A stretch of DNA of 5,519 bases, taken from the NCBI GenBank assembly GCA_947177005.1, contig CAMWSZ010000234.1:1-5519 (forward strand). The letters are read 5' to 3'. Shown piece after piece: positions 1 through 5,519 of the stretch. Position numbers and translations under genes: made by a program. The stretch is from an uncultured Clostridia bacterium. GTDB taxonomy: Bacteria; Bacillota; Clostridia; Oscillospirales; Oscillospiraceae. The notes beneath the pieces were generated by a model, which was not told the DNA's origin, searched no databases, and was given only the letters and a program-made list of their open reading frames with translations. Positions within the stretch are counted from its first letter, which is position 1, and each line of letters opens with the position of its first letter.

Positions 1-1308
1 CTGGAGCACTCCCTGCACAGATTTTTGACCCGGTTCGACTGCGCCGGCGGCAGTACGGAGGAGAAGCTACAGGACCTCCAGTCCCGGCAGAGGGAATACC
101 TCTCGCTGAAAAAAGTGGCGGACTCCTTCTCCGCCAAGCAGAGCGGCGCGCAGGAGAGTCTGGAACAGGCCAGCCGCTGGCTGGAGGAAAATCTGGCCCC
201 CTACTTCGGCCCTGATCTTCCCCTGGACCCGTTTGCAACGCTGCACTGGAAATGCAGTGAGTATCAAACGCTGGCCAGCCGCCGGGCCGAGTCCACGGAA
301 CGGGCAGCCACATTGTTGGAAGAGCTCCGAACGCTGGAACAAGAGCTCCGCAGATTCCTGGAGCCATATGTGGGCACGGTGGAGCCGGACGGCTTCCAAA
401 GCAGTTTGACGGCCCTCCAGCGCGACTGCGATACTTACGGCCATAACCAGACATTCGTGCTCAACTATGAGCGGGAATCCATCGAAAACCGGGAAAATTT
501 GCAGATCTATACCCGGCAAATCCTCGACTTTGCCGGAAAATACAAGCTTTCGTTAGACGCCGGCAGCCGTCAGGCCGCCTTCAGCATCCGGGACGATGTC
601 AGAAAATATGCGCAGCTGTCCGCGTCAAACGGCTCCCTCCGGGAAGAAATCGACACCTTTTCCGAAAAAAACCGGGGTATTATTGAATCGCCCAATGTTT
701 TGGACGAGTATGATCTGGAAGAATTGAAAACCGCAAAAGAACAGGCGGAGCAGGATATTGCGGACACCGCTTCCCAGATTCTTTCGCTCCAGCAGCAGAT
801 CAAGCAGCTTCAGATCGACCTCGACCAGATCCCGCAAAAGGAAGATGAACTGGCCGGTTTGCGGGAGCTGTGCGGCGAAAGCCAGCGGAAGGCCGCCCTC
901 CTTGACGACACAATCGCCATGTTGAAGACCGCAAAGGATAACATGTCGGCCAATTACCTGAGCATCATCCGCAGCAGCTTCTCCGAATACCTCCACCGCG
1001 TCACCGGCGAGGCGTCCGAAAACATCTATATTAATCCGCAGCTTGACGTCCGGCTCGAACGTCAGGGCGAGACCCGTGATATCGGCTATTTCAGCGCCGG
1101 TCAGGCGGATATTATTCTCCTGTGTATGCGTATGGCGCTGGTCCGGGCGCTCTTCCGGGGAGAAAAACCGTTTATCGTGCTGGATGACCCCTTTGTCAAT
1201 CTGGACGACGAAAAAACCACAGAGGCCCTGGCCCTGCTGACCGATTTGTCTAAGGAATACCAAATTATCTATCTCATCTGCCACAGCAGCCGGACAGAGG
1301 AAGAATAA
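1..1308 (+). CDS. SMC/Rad50/YhaN-like AAA family ATPase, C-terminal part (5' end outside window)
   Basis: This is the C-terminal 435 codons of a coiled-coil ATPase; the frame is open to base 1, so the true start lies upstream. Codons about 20-140 and 230-310 are rich in Glu, Gln, Leu and Lys and look like coiled coil. The ATPase head follows: an ABC-type signature FSAGQ at codons 364-368, a hydrophobic Walker B strand ending in LDD at 394-396, a D-loop NLDD at 400-403, and an H-loop His428 in the sequence ICHSS. This order is typical of the C-terminal lobe of Rad50/SbcC/RecF/YhaN-type proteins, which use ATP-driven head engagement to act on DNA, often with an SbcD/YhaO-like nuclease. The Walker A lobe should lie upstream. 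The residue after the Walker B Asp is Asp rather than the Glu of canonical SMC/Rad50 heads, as in RecF- and YhaN-like proteins. No CxxC zinc hook is visible in this part. It stops at TAA 1306-1308, just before a strong terminator. Family assignment is firm; the specific role and partner are inferred. Confidence 0.88.
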   Translation: MEHSLHRFLTRFDCAGGSTEEKLQDLQSRQREYLSLKKVADSFSAKQSGAQESLEQASRWLEENLAPYFGPDLPLDPFATLHWKCSEYQTLASRRAESTERAATLLEELRTLEQELRRFLEPYVGTVEPDGFQSSLTALQRDCDTYGHNQTFVLNYERESIENRENLQIYTRQILDFAGKYKLSLDAGSRQAAFSIRDDVRKYAQLSASNGSLREEIDTFSEKNRGIIESPNVLDEYDLEELKTAKEQAEQDIADTASQILSLQQQIKQLQIDLDQIPQKEDELAGLRELCGESQRKAALLDDTIAMLKTAKDNMSANYLSIIRSSFSEYLHRVTGEASENIYINPQLDVRLERQGETRDIGYFSAGQADIILLCMRMALVRALFRGEKPFIVLDDPFVNLDDEKTTEALALLTDLSKEYQIIYLICHSSRTEEE

Positions 1309-1329
1309 TCTGCTTTTCTGTCAAAACTG

Positions 1330-1374
1330 CCCCCTGATGCGGGAATCTGATTCCCCCGCATCAGGGGGATTTTC
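1330..1374 (+). terminator. Rho-independent terminator after the ATPase gene
   Basis: Bases 1330-1343 pair perfectly with 1355-1368, giving a 14-bp stem that is very GC-rich at both ends, with an 11-base loop (1344-1354). The stem is followed by the T-rich run ATTTTCTGTCT. It begins 22 bases after the ATPase stop codon, as expected for an intrinsic terminator. An A-run (1323-1326) on the other side gives some potential for termination of reverse-strand transcripts too, but no reverse-strand gene is seen in the window. Confidence 0.92.
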
Positions 1375-1428
1375 TGTCTGTACAGCGCCACCGCCCGTTC
1401 TAATATCGTCTTGGAATTATATTTCCAC

Positions 1429-1457
1429 TTGTCAAACGGTAATTTTCGTGCTATATT
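1429..1457 (+). promoter_or_regulatory. Sigma-A-type promoter with extended -10 for the large surface protein gene
   Basis: A -35 element TTGTCA (1429-1434, five of six matches to TTGACA) is separated by exactly 17 bases from a -10 element TATATT (1452-1457, five of six matches to TATAAT). A TG dinucleotide at 1449-1450, one base before the -10, makes it an extended -10. Transcription would start near 1463-1466, giving a leader of about 55-60 bases before the GTG. It lies between the upstream terminator and the next gene, which is where a dedicated promoter is expected. This is pattern recognition only; the start site is not measured. Confidence 0.78.
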
Positions 1458-1507
1458 GAAAATAATGGCAAAAATGTCGAACAATATGTCATTATGACCA
1501 AAAATAT

Positions 1508-1516
1508 GAGGAGGAG
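1508..1516 (+). promoter_or_regulatory. Strong ribosome binding site that fixes the GTG start at 1522
   Basis: The purine run GAGGAGGAG contains AGGAGG at 1509-1514, a full match to the anti-Shine-Dalgarno core, with a 7-base gap to GTG 1522. It decides the start. The GTG at 1520 is followed at once by TGA, and the next in-frame ATG (1570) would fall inside the hydrophobic core of the signal peptide. An in-frame TGA at 1507-1509 closes the frame upstream. Confidence 0.92.
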
Positions 1517-1521
1517 TTTGT

Positions 1522-1605
1522 GTGAAGCGTGTAAAACGCAGTTTGTTGGCGTTGGTCCTATCGTTCTGTATGGCTCTGTCCATACTCCCGGCTCCAGCGT
1601 TTGCG
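1522..1605 (+). other. Sec signal peptide, residues 1-28 of the large protein
   Basis: The n-region is MKRVKR with four positive charges, followed by an uninterrupted hydrophobic stretch (residues 7-22) and a c-region PAPAFA with small residues at -3 and -1. Signal peptidase I cleavage is predicted between Ala28 and Asp29. Cys16 lies inside the hydrophobic core in the context LSFC, which does not fit a lipobox, so a lipoprotein is unlikely. Confidence 0.92.
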
Positions 1606-4600
1606 GATGAAGCAATCATAGCGGGGACGGAATACTTTGGTGAGGGTCTTCAATGGACATTGTATACCGGCGGACGGCTTGTAATCGAAAAGAACCCTGA
1701 ATACGATGGTACAGAATTTAATATGCCGGACTATATAAATATGCGAAGTACTCCGCCATGGTATTCCTATCGTGATTCCATTGAGTCTGTTGAAATCAAA
1801 AGCCCTGTGACCTCTATTGGTAACTTTTCTTTTTATAACTACCGGCTTTTAACATCTGTAATAATTGGAAACACCGTTGTTGAGATTGGAGAGAATGCTT
1901 TTAGCAACTGTCAACGGTTGACCGATGTGACGATTCAAGGCAATGTAAAAACGATAGGCGAATCCGCTTTTAATTCTAGTGCTATTAAAAGCCTCAACAT
2001 CCTAGGCAGCGTGGGAACGATAGGCCGCGAAGCTTTTCGTAGCTGTAATTTTGAAGACCTCACAATAAGCGCAGAAACAATATGTGACTATGCTTTTTCT
2101 TACTGTTCTATGAAGACCGCTACTATAAATGCAGAAACAATATGTGACTATGCTTTTTCTTATTGTTTTGATTTGAAGACCGTCACAATAACCGAGGGGA
2201 CAAAAAAAATCGGCGAGTGTGCTTTTGCAAATTGTTCTGATTTGGAGACCGCCACAATAAAGGACGGGGTAGAGGAAATCGGCTTATGTGCTTTTGGCAG
2301 ATGCACAAGTTTATCAAAAATTACGGTTCCGGCAAGTGTGGTTGAGATTGGGGAGGAGGTATTTGAAAGATGTAAGGCTTTAAAGGAAATAGATTTCGCT
2401 GGTAATGATAAATATGTAGTTGAGAACAGTGTCCTTTTTGCACTGAAAGATAGCCAAAAAAATGTACTAATAGCTGCGGCCCCAAAGTCTCTTCCTGCTG
2501 AGTATACCGTTCCTGATACGGTGAAACGTATTGGGCGTTCTGGATTTTCAGAATGTCAGTCGTTAAAGAGCTTAATACTTCCTAGTGGATTAGAAGAAAT
2601 CGGGCATTTTGCGTTTTACAACTGTTCCCAATTAAATGCGCTAGTCATTCCAGAGAGCGTCGCTACAATTGAATCCTACTTTTGGGATAACTGTACCCTC
2701 TCCACTTTTGGAAACTGTAAATTTGATATTACAATTCCGGGAAGTGTAAAATGTATTCCTAATGGCCTTTTTCATATGGCCAGTACACAGCATATTACTT
2801 TAGGTGAGGGTTGCACTGAGATAAAAAGCGCATTTTCTAGCTGCCAGAATTTGCAGTCAATATCTCTTCCCAGCACTCTTAAAACGATTAACACCAATGC
2901 GATATCCCGTTGTCCTAATCTAAGCAAAATCTATTATGAGGGTACTGCAGCAGACTGGCGGAAAAATGTACGGATACTCATCCCCAATTCTGAACTTTTT
3001 GATGCAAATATCATATTCAACTTCAAAGATGAGAGAGCGCATAGACTGACTTATGCTCCCGGCAAAGCAGGTACTGCGTACCAAGTTCCTACGCTTTTTG
3101 ATGCCCTTGATAAAGAGGTCACATTGTCAGCCTCGAATTTTTCAGCCCCAACCGGCGGAAAATTCAAGGGCTGGCTAATTGGCGGCAAACTCTATCAGCC
3201 CGGCGAACCATGTTCGGTTGAGGGTGTGACAGAAGATATCACGGCCACCGCGATCTGGTTTGACAAGGATATCCCCGATACAGTCCCTAGCAAAATCACT
3301 TTGGACTATCAATACGACGAAAGGAAAGAAGAGATCCCTCTTCCGGAAAACAGTCTGCCTACTCCCACACGGGATGGATATCGTTTTGACGGCTGGTATA
3401 CCGAAACATCCGGCGGGGAGGAAATTACAGGCGAAACGGTCTCGAAATTGACGGATGGTACGACCCTGTATGCCCATTGGACAAAAATCTTTACCGTCAC
3501 ATTTGACGCCGCTGGCGGTACGGTGTCTCCGAAAACTAAAACAGTGACAAAAGGAATGTCCTACGGCAGCCTGCCTGTTCCGGTCCGGGAAGGCTATGAC
3601 TTTGATGGCTGGTATACCGAGATGGAGGACGGCGAACAGGTTACTGAGACGACAACTGTAGAGCTGGACGGAGATCAGACTCTCTATGCCCATTGGACCG
3701 AGAAAGATCCGGAAATCACATATAAAATCACATTTAACGCCAATGGGGGCGAGGTAAAAGTAACGGACAAGATTGTGACAAAGGGAAAAACCTATGGTAC
3801 ACTGCCTGTCCCGGTTCGAGAAGGTCTTCTGTTTGACGGCTGGTATACCGCGGAGGTGGACGGCAAGCTGATTTCTGAAACAACAACTGTGGATTTGGAC
3901 GGAGATCAGACCCTGTACGCCCATTGGGTGGAGGACTATCTCTCCAAACTGTCTTTCAGTTTTACCAATTCAAGATTAGCCTTCCGGTATAATGAGGGCT
4001 ACTGCATCCCCTATGCACGGTTCCAAATGGTCTATGGTGATGACTCCGCTCTCGCCAAAACCATTTATGAACAAACCAGCGCATGGAGAGGCAATTGCAG
4101 CGGTATTGCCACTGCCGCCAGCCTGTTTTATATCCCGGACAACGGTGTAAATTTTACGGATTTTGTCAGCGGCCCCACCGCAGATCCGCCTGTGGCGATA
4201 TCAAAACTGACTCCGGACTATCGAAACAAAGACTGGAACCTCTCACTCCGTGCGTTTATTGAAGCGCTGCAAATCTCGCAGTTCAGCTACAACGACGCCA
4301 GCCACAGCAACGGTAAGACACTGAAGGAGCTGTGGGATGAGGTGAAGTCGTGTGAAAACGGAGGTGAACCGGTCTATATCCGTACATCCGGTCACGCTTT
4401 GATTGGCTACCGTACCGAAACGGTCAGCGATACGGAGGGCCGCATCTATGTCTATGACTGCAACTATCCGTTGGACCGCGGCCGTTATATTACACTGAGA
4501 AAAACCAGTCCAAACGGAGAATACACCAGCGGGTATTACCAAAATTATAGTTCATTCGATTCCTATTCAATTGAATTGCCTTCTTGGCTCTCCAGCCGCA

Positions 4601-5519
4601 CACGCACTTCCATGATAAATCCAAAAGCGGAATTGCTGTTTGTCAATTCTGACAGCGCCGAGATCCGGGACAGCAGCGGCAATCTTGCCGCAAAAATTGA
4701 CGGCGGCAAAATCACGGCGATCCAAAGCGGCGTTTATCCGGTAAAGGCTGTGGAAGACGTCGCGCCCGGCAATGATTTTGACCTGCCTGAGAATCCGTTC
4801 CATATGATCTGGCTCCCGGTGGGACAGTATACCGTTGTCAATCAGGATAAAACCATTCAGCAGTTGGAAACCACAATGGTCCATGTGGAACAGGCCGCCA
4901 CGGTCAGAACTTCCGGCAATACCGTTTCTTTTATCGTAGACGATGCCTTTGCCGCGGATGATGCCAGCAGTGTTATCCCTGTCAGCTCTGTTCAGCTGGC
5001 CGAACCGGGTGTAAACTATGAGGTCTGCCTGGAAAACTCCGCCGGAACGGAGGGGTATACCGAACTCCTTATGACCGGTACAACCAGTTCGGAAGCGGTC
5101 TCCTTCGCACAGATCGACAATCATCTCTATATGGACGGCGTACCACTGGAAGAGCCGGAATACGCCAAACGCATCAACGGTAATGTGTATTTTGATGCTG
5201 ACCTGGACGATGAAAATTTTGATTATGCTGTCTATGAACAGAAGAAAGAAGAGTTTGAACCGATTCCTTGGACGCAATTGACCGAGGAGGAGGTAACGGC
5301 TGAGGTAACACAGGAAATTCCGTATTCCCTGTGGGAGACTGACACATCTGATGAGACATCCGGCGGCGATACTTCCGATAAACCGGAAATTCCTGACAAC
5401 CCCAGCACGCCGGATAGTCCCGATAATCCAGAGATTCCTGACAACCCCAGTGCGCCGGATAGTCCCGATAATCCGGAGATTCCTGACAATCCCAGCACGC
5501 CGGATAATCCCGATAATCC
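1522..5519 (+). CDS. Large secreted mosaic protein: BspA-like LRRs, InlB B repeats, putative cysteine peptidase-like domain, Pro-rich tail (3' end outside window)
   Basis: One frame is open from GTG 1522 to the window edge: 1332 codons, no stop, no frameshift. Residues 1-28 form a signal peptide (basic KRVKR, hydrophobic core, APAFA before Asp29). Residues 94-474 hold about 15 BspA-type (LRR_5) repeats with the core IGxxAFxxC. Residues about 507-579 form a degenerate, and 591-653, 657-725 and 734-802 three clear, InlB B/Flg_new repeats, each good copy with FDGWYT and ending LYAHW. Residues about 818-1015 show NCSG with Cys859, GHAL with His958 and YDCNYP with Asp979 and Asn981, the Cys-His-Asp/Asn order of papain-like or transglutaminase-like enzymes. 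Residues about 1034-1250 look beta-rich; 1254-1287 are acidic; a Pro-rich 15-residue repeat follows. LRR and InlB modules of this kind occur in surface adhesins, so an extracellular binding and perhaps proteolytic role is inferred. No sortase motif, SLH or cell-wall-binding domain is reached, so anchoring is unknown. It has its own promoter and RBS. Confidence 0.93.
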   Translation, partial: MKRVKRSLLALVLSFCMALSILPAPAFADEAIIAGTEYFGEGLQWTLYTGGRLVIEKNPEYDGTEFNMPDYINMRSTPPWYSYRDSIESVEIKSPVTSIGNFSFYNYRLLTSVIIGNTVVEIGENAFSNCQRLTDVTIQGNVKTIGESAFNSSAIKSLNILGSVGTIGREAFRSCNFEDLTISAETICDYAFSYCSMKTATINAETICDYAFSYCFDLKTVTITEGTKKIGECAFANCSDLETATIKDGVEEIGLCAFGRCTSLSKITVPASVVEIGEEVFERCKALKEIDFAGNDKYVVENSVLFALKDSQKNVLIAAAPKSLPAEYTVPDTVKRIGRSGFSECQSLKSLILPSGLEEIGHFAFYNCSQLNALVIPESVATIESYFWDNCTLSTFGNCKFDITIPGSVKCIPNGLFHMASTQHITLGEGCTEIKSAFSSCQNLQSISLPSTLKTINTNAISRCPNLSKIYYEGTAADWRKNVRILIPNSELFDANIIFNFKDERAHRLTYAPGKAGTAYQVPTLFDALDKEVTLSASNFSAPTGGKFKGWLIGGKLYQPGEPCSVEGVTEDITATAIWFDKDIPDTVPSKITLDYQYDERKEEIPLPENSLPTPTRDGYRFDGWYTETSGGEEITGETVSKLTDGTTLYAHWTKIFTVTFDAAGGTVSPKTKTVTKGMSYGSLPVPVREGYDFDGWYTEMEDGEQVTETTTVELDGDQTLYAHWTEKDPEITYKITFNANGGEVKVTDKIVTKGKTYGTLPVPVREGLLFDGWYTAEVDGKLISETTTVDLDGDQTLYAHWVEDYLSKLSFSFTNSRLAFRYNEGYCIPYARFQMVYGDDSALAKTIYEQTSAWRGNCSGIATAASLFYIPDNGVNFTDFVSGPTADPPVAISKLTPDYRNKDWNLSLRAFIEALQISQFSYNDASHSNGKTLKELWDEVKSCENGGEPVYIRTSGHALIGYRTETVSDTEGRIYVYDCNYPLDRGRYITLRKTSPNGEYTSGYYQNYSSFDSYSIELPSWLSSRTRTSMINPKAELLFVNSDSAEIRDSSGNLAAKIDGGKITAIQSGVYPVKAVEDVAPGNDFDLPENPFHMIWLPVGQYTVVNQDKTIQQLETTMVHVEQAATVRTSGNTVSFIVDDAFAADDASSVIPVSSVQLAEPGVNYEVCLENSAGTEGYTELLMTGTTSSEAVSFAQIDNHLYMDGVPLEEPEYAKRINGNVYFDADLDDENFDYAVYEQKKEEFEPIPWTQLTEEEVTAEVTQEIPYSLWETDTSDETSGGDTSDKPEIPDNPSTPDSPDNPEIPDNPSAPDSPDNPEIPDNPSTPDNPDN
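1801..2943 (+). repeat. Array of about 15 BspA-type leucine-rich repeats (residues 94-474)
   Basis: Units of 20-24 residues repeat the pattern of a short strand (V/T-x-x-I-G), then xxAFxxC, then xxLxxhxI. Clear units begin at residues 94, 118, 141, 163, 184, 204, 226, 249, 272, 333, 356, 379, 408, 430 and 452. Residues 297-332 form the longer interruption common in this family (SVLFA then YTVPD). The array closes with IYYEG and a Trp a few residues later, the usual end of BspA arrays. A Cys three residues after the core Phe recurs (130, 195, 215, 238, 261, 284, 345, 368, 464 among others) and would form a stacked column. Such domains mediate binding to host or other proteins in known surface proteins; the ligand here is unknown. 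Confidence 0.9.
2071..2162 (+). repeat. Near-exact 60-bp tandem duplication inside the LRR array
   Basis: Bases 2071-2102 recur unchanged at 2131-2162, a 32-base identity at a 60-base offset. It encodes the residues AETICDYAFSY twice (184-194 and 204-214). The flanking GAAGACC (2053, 2112, 2175) and the ACTATAA/ACAATAA segments also recur. The 20-residue period keeps the frame. Other LRR units share only protein-level similarity, so this pair looks recent. Confidence 0.88.
3040..3261 (+). repeat. Degenerate InlB B/Flg_new-like repeat (residues about 507-580)
   Basis: This segment follows directly on the LRR array. It has the outline of the family: an opening strand LTYAPGKAGT, a later FKGW in place of FDGW, and a closing ITATAIW in place of TLYAHW. 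It has diverged far from the three copies downstream and is called by position and outline only. It may act as the cap between the LRR solenoid and the regular repeats. Confidence 0.6.
3292..3927 (+). repeat. Three tandem InlB B-type (Listeria-Bacteroides, Flg_new) repeats, residues 591-802
   Basis: The copies span bases 3292-3480, 3490-3696 and 3721-3927. Each has an opening beta strand, a YDFDGWYT-like core (FDGWYT at residues 622, 694 and 771) and a closing LYAHW (649, 721, 798). Copies 2 and 3 are closest: both have LPVPVREG before the core and LDGDQTLYAHW at the end, and the DNA at 3670-3696 and 3901-3927 differs at only a few third-codon positions. Copy 1 lacks the opening FxANGG-type strand. 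These beta-grasp-like modules act as stalks or spacers in surface proteins. Confidence 0.9.
3973..4566 (+). other. Putative papain-like cysteine peptidase/transglutaminase-type domain (residues about 818-1015)
   Basis: The region opens with an aromatic helix-forming stretch, then WRGNCSGIATAASLFY with Cys859 at the start of a probable helix, as for a catalytic Cys. About 100 residues on comes GHALIGYR with His958, and 20 residues after that the strand IYVYDCNYP with Asp979 and Asn981. The order Cys, His, Asp/Asn, with a Gly before His and an aromatic-hydrophobic strand carrying the acid, matches the papain-like/transglutaminase-like superfamily (C39 and related). Similar GNCxG...GHA...YDxNYP patterns are familiar from exported proteins of Clostridia and archaea. 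Activity, substrate and the choice of Asp979 versus Asn981 are inferred. Confidence 0.62.
4621..5271 (+). other. Beta-rich region of unknown function after the enzyme-like domain (residues about 1034-1250)
   Basis: Alternating hydrophobic strands and turns (VYPVKAVE, HMIWLPVGQYTVVN, NTVSFIVDD, NYEVCLENS) suggest one or two all-beta, Ig-like or carbohydrate-binding-like domains. No diagnostic motif is recognised. A segment of this kind follows the Cys/His region in proteins of similar layout, so it may be a structural partner of that domain. The closing part, to about residue 1287, turns strongly acidic (TEEE, DTSDET, GGDTSD) and looks like a flexible linker. Confidence 0.5.
5383..5519 (+). 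repeat. 45-bp tandem repeat encoding a Pro/Asp/Asn/Ser-rich 15-residue unit, continuing past the window
   Basis: Three copies lie head to tail at 5383-5427, 5428-5472 and 5473-5517, each encoding PEIPDNPS(T/A)PD(S/N)PDN. They differ at only a few bases each. Two further bases (CC) at 5518-5519 begin a fourth Pro codon. Proline-rich repeats of this sort commonly form extended linkers across the cell wall or toward a C-terminal anchor; what follows is not visible. Confidence 0.93.

Noticed and set aside
25..27. TTG at 25 as the start of the ATPase gene
   Set aside because: The frame is open to base 1, there is no ribosome binding site before it, and the protein lacks the Walker A lobe its family requires, so the gene is cut by the window edge.
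1043..1240. Forward open frame of 65 codons within the ATPase gene
   Set aside because: It is an out-of-frame reading of the signature and Walker B coding region, rich in Trp, Arg and Ser, with no RBS.
67..1284. Reverse-strand open frames (67-519, 570-803, 625-1284) opposite the ATPase gene
   Set aside because: They lie wholly antisense to a gene with clear ATPase motifs, lack ribosome binding sites, and show no recognisable domain.
1520..1525. GTG at 1520 as the start codon
   Set aside because: It is followed directly by TGA; GTG 1522 gives the signal peptide and sits 7 bases from the Shine-Dalgarno core.
1567..1569. Cys16 as a lipoprotein attachment site
   Set aside because: The preceding residues LSF do not form a lipobox, and a clear AFA signal peptidase I site lies downstream.
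1269..1619. Reverse-strand open frame across the intergenic gap
   Set aside because: It overlaps the end of the ATPase gene, the terminator, the forward promoter and the signal peptide coding region, and has no domain or RBS support.
2940..3130. Frameshift or gene boundary at the composition change after the LRRs
   Set aside because: Codon-by-codon translation stays open with sensible sequence throughout, so this is a module junction within one gene.
3175..3924. Reverse-strand 249-codon frame over the InlB repeats
   Set aside because: Its internal repetition simply mirrors the forward repeats; the forward frame carries the FDGWYT and LYAHW family motifs.
4243..5359. Reverse-strand frames of 99, 236 and 61 codons
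   Set aside because: They are antisense to the continuous large frame and show no domain, RBS or promoter.
5232..5498. Reverse-strand frame encoding a Leu-Ser-Gly-rich, collagen-like repeat
   Set aside because: It is the antisense image of the 45-bp Pro-rich repeat; the forward frame is continuous with a signal-peptide-bearing gene.
5383..5519. CRISPR-like array
   Set aside because: The repeats abut without unique spacers and keep the reading frame, so they are a coding minisatellite. The same holds for the 60-bp pair at 2071-2162.

Overview
The window suggests a Gram-positive anaerobe of the Clostridia, plausibly a gut Oscillospiraceae-type bacterium. The grounds are about 50-60% GC in most of the coding sequence, a strong AGGAGG-type ribosome binding site, a GTG start, and a large secreted BspA-like leucine-rich-repeat protein with Listeria-Bacteroides (InlB B / Flg_new) repeats. 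This assignment is an inference from gene content; no rRNA or core marker gene is present.

Layout. Bases 1-1308 hold the C-terminal 435 codons of an SMC/Rad50/YhaN-like ATPase, with coiled coil followed by an ABC-type ATPase head; its 5' end lies outside the window. A perfect 14-bp GC-rich hairpin with a T-rich tail (1330-1374) ends that transcript. The 213-base intergenic gap then carries a convincing sigma-A promoter with an extended -10 (1429-1457), a 5' leader of roughly 55 bases and a strong RBS. From GTG 1522 a single uninterrupted reading frame runs to the right edge (1332 codons and still open). It encodes a very large exported mosaic protein.

Modules of the large protein, in order: signal peptide (residues 1-28); short N-terminal segment; about 15 BspA-type leucine-rich repeats (94-474); one degenerate and three good InlB B-type repeats (about 507-802); a region with the hallmarks of a papain-like cysteine peptidase or transglutaminase fold (about 818-1015; Cys859, His958, Asp979/Asn981); a beta-rich region (about 1034-1250); an acidic linker; and a proline-rich 15-residue tandem repeat that runs off the window. 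The probable logic is an envelope-tethered or secreted protein in which LRR and InlB modules bind or space and the cysteine-enzyme-like module acts on a peptide or protein substrate. The terminator and separate promoter argue that the two genes are not one operon. The LRR-coding segment is markedly AT-richer than the rest and contains a near-exact 60-bp tandem unit, which points to modular assembly and recent repeat expansion.

The best candidate for something under-described is the putative cysteine-enzyme domain embedded between adhesin-type repeats. No CRISPR, tRNA, rRNA, insertion sequence or phage gene was seen.
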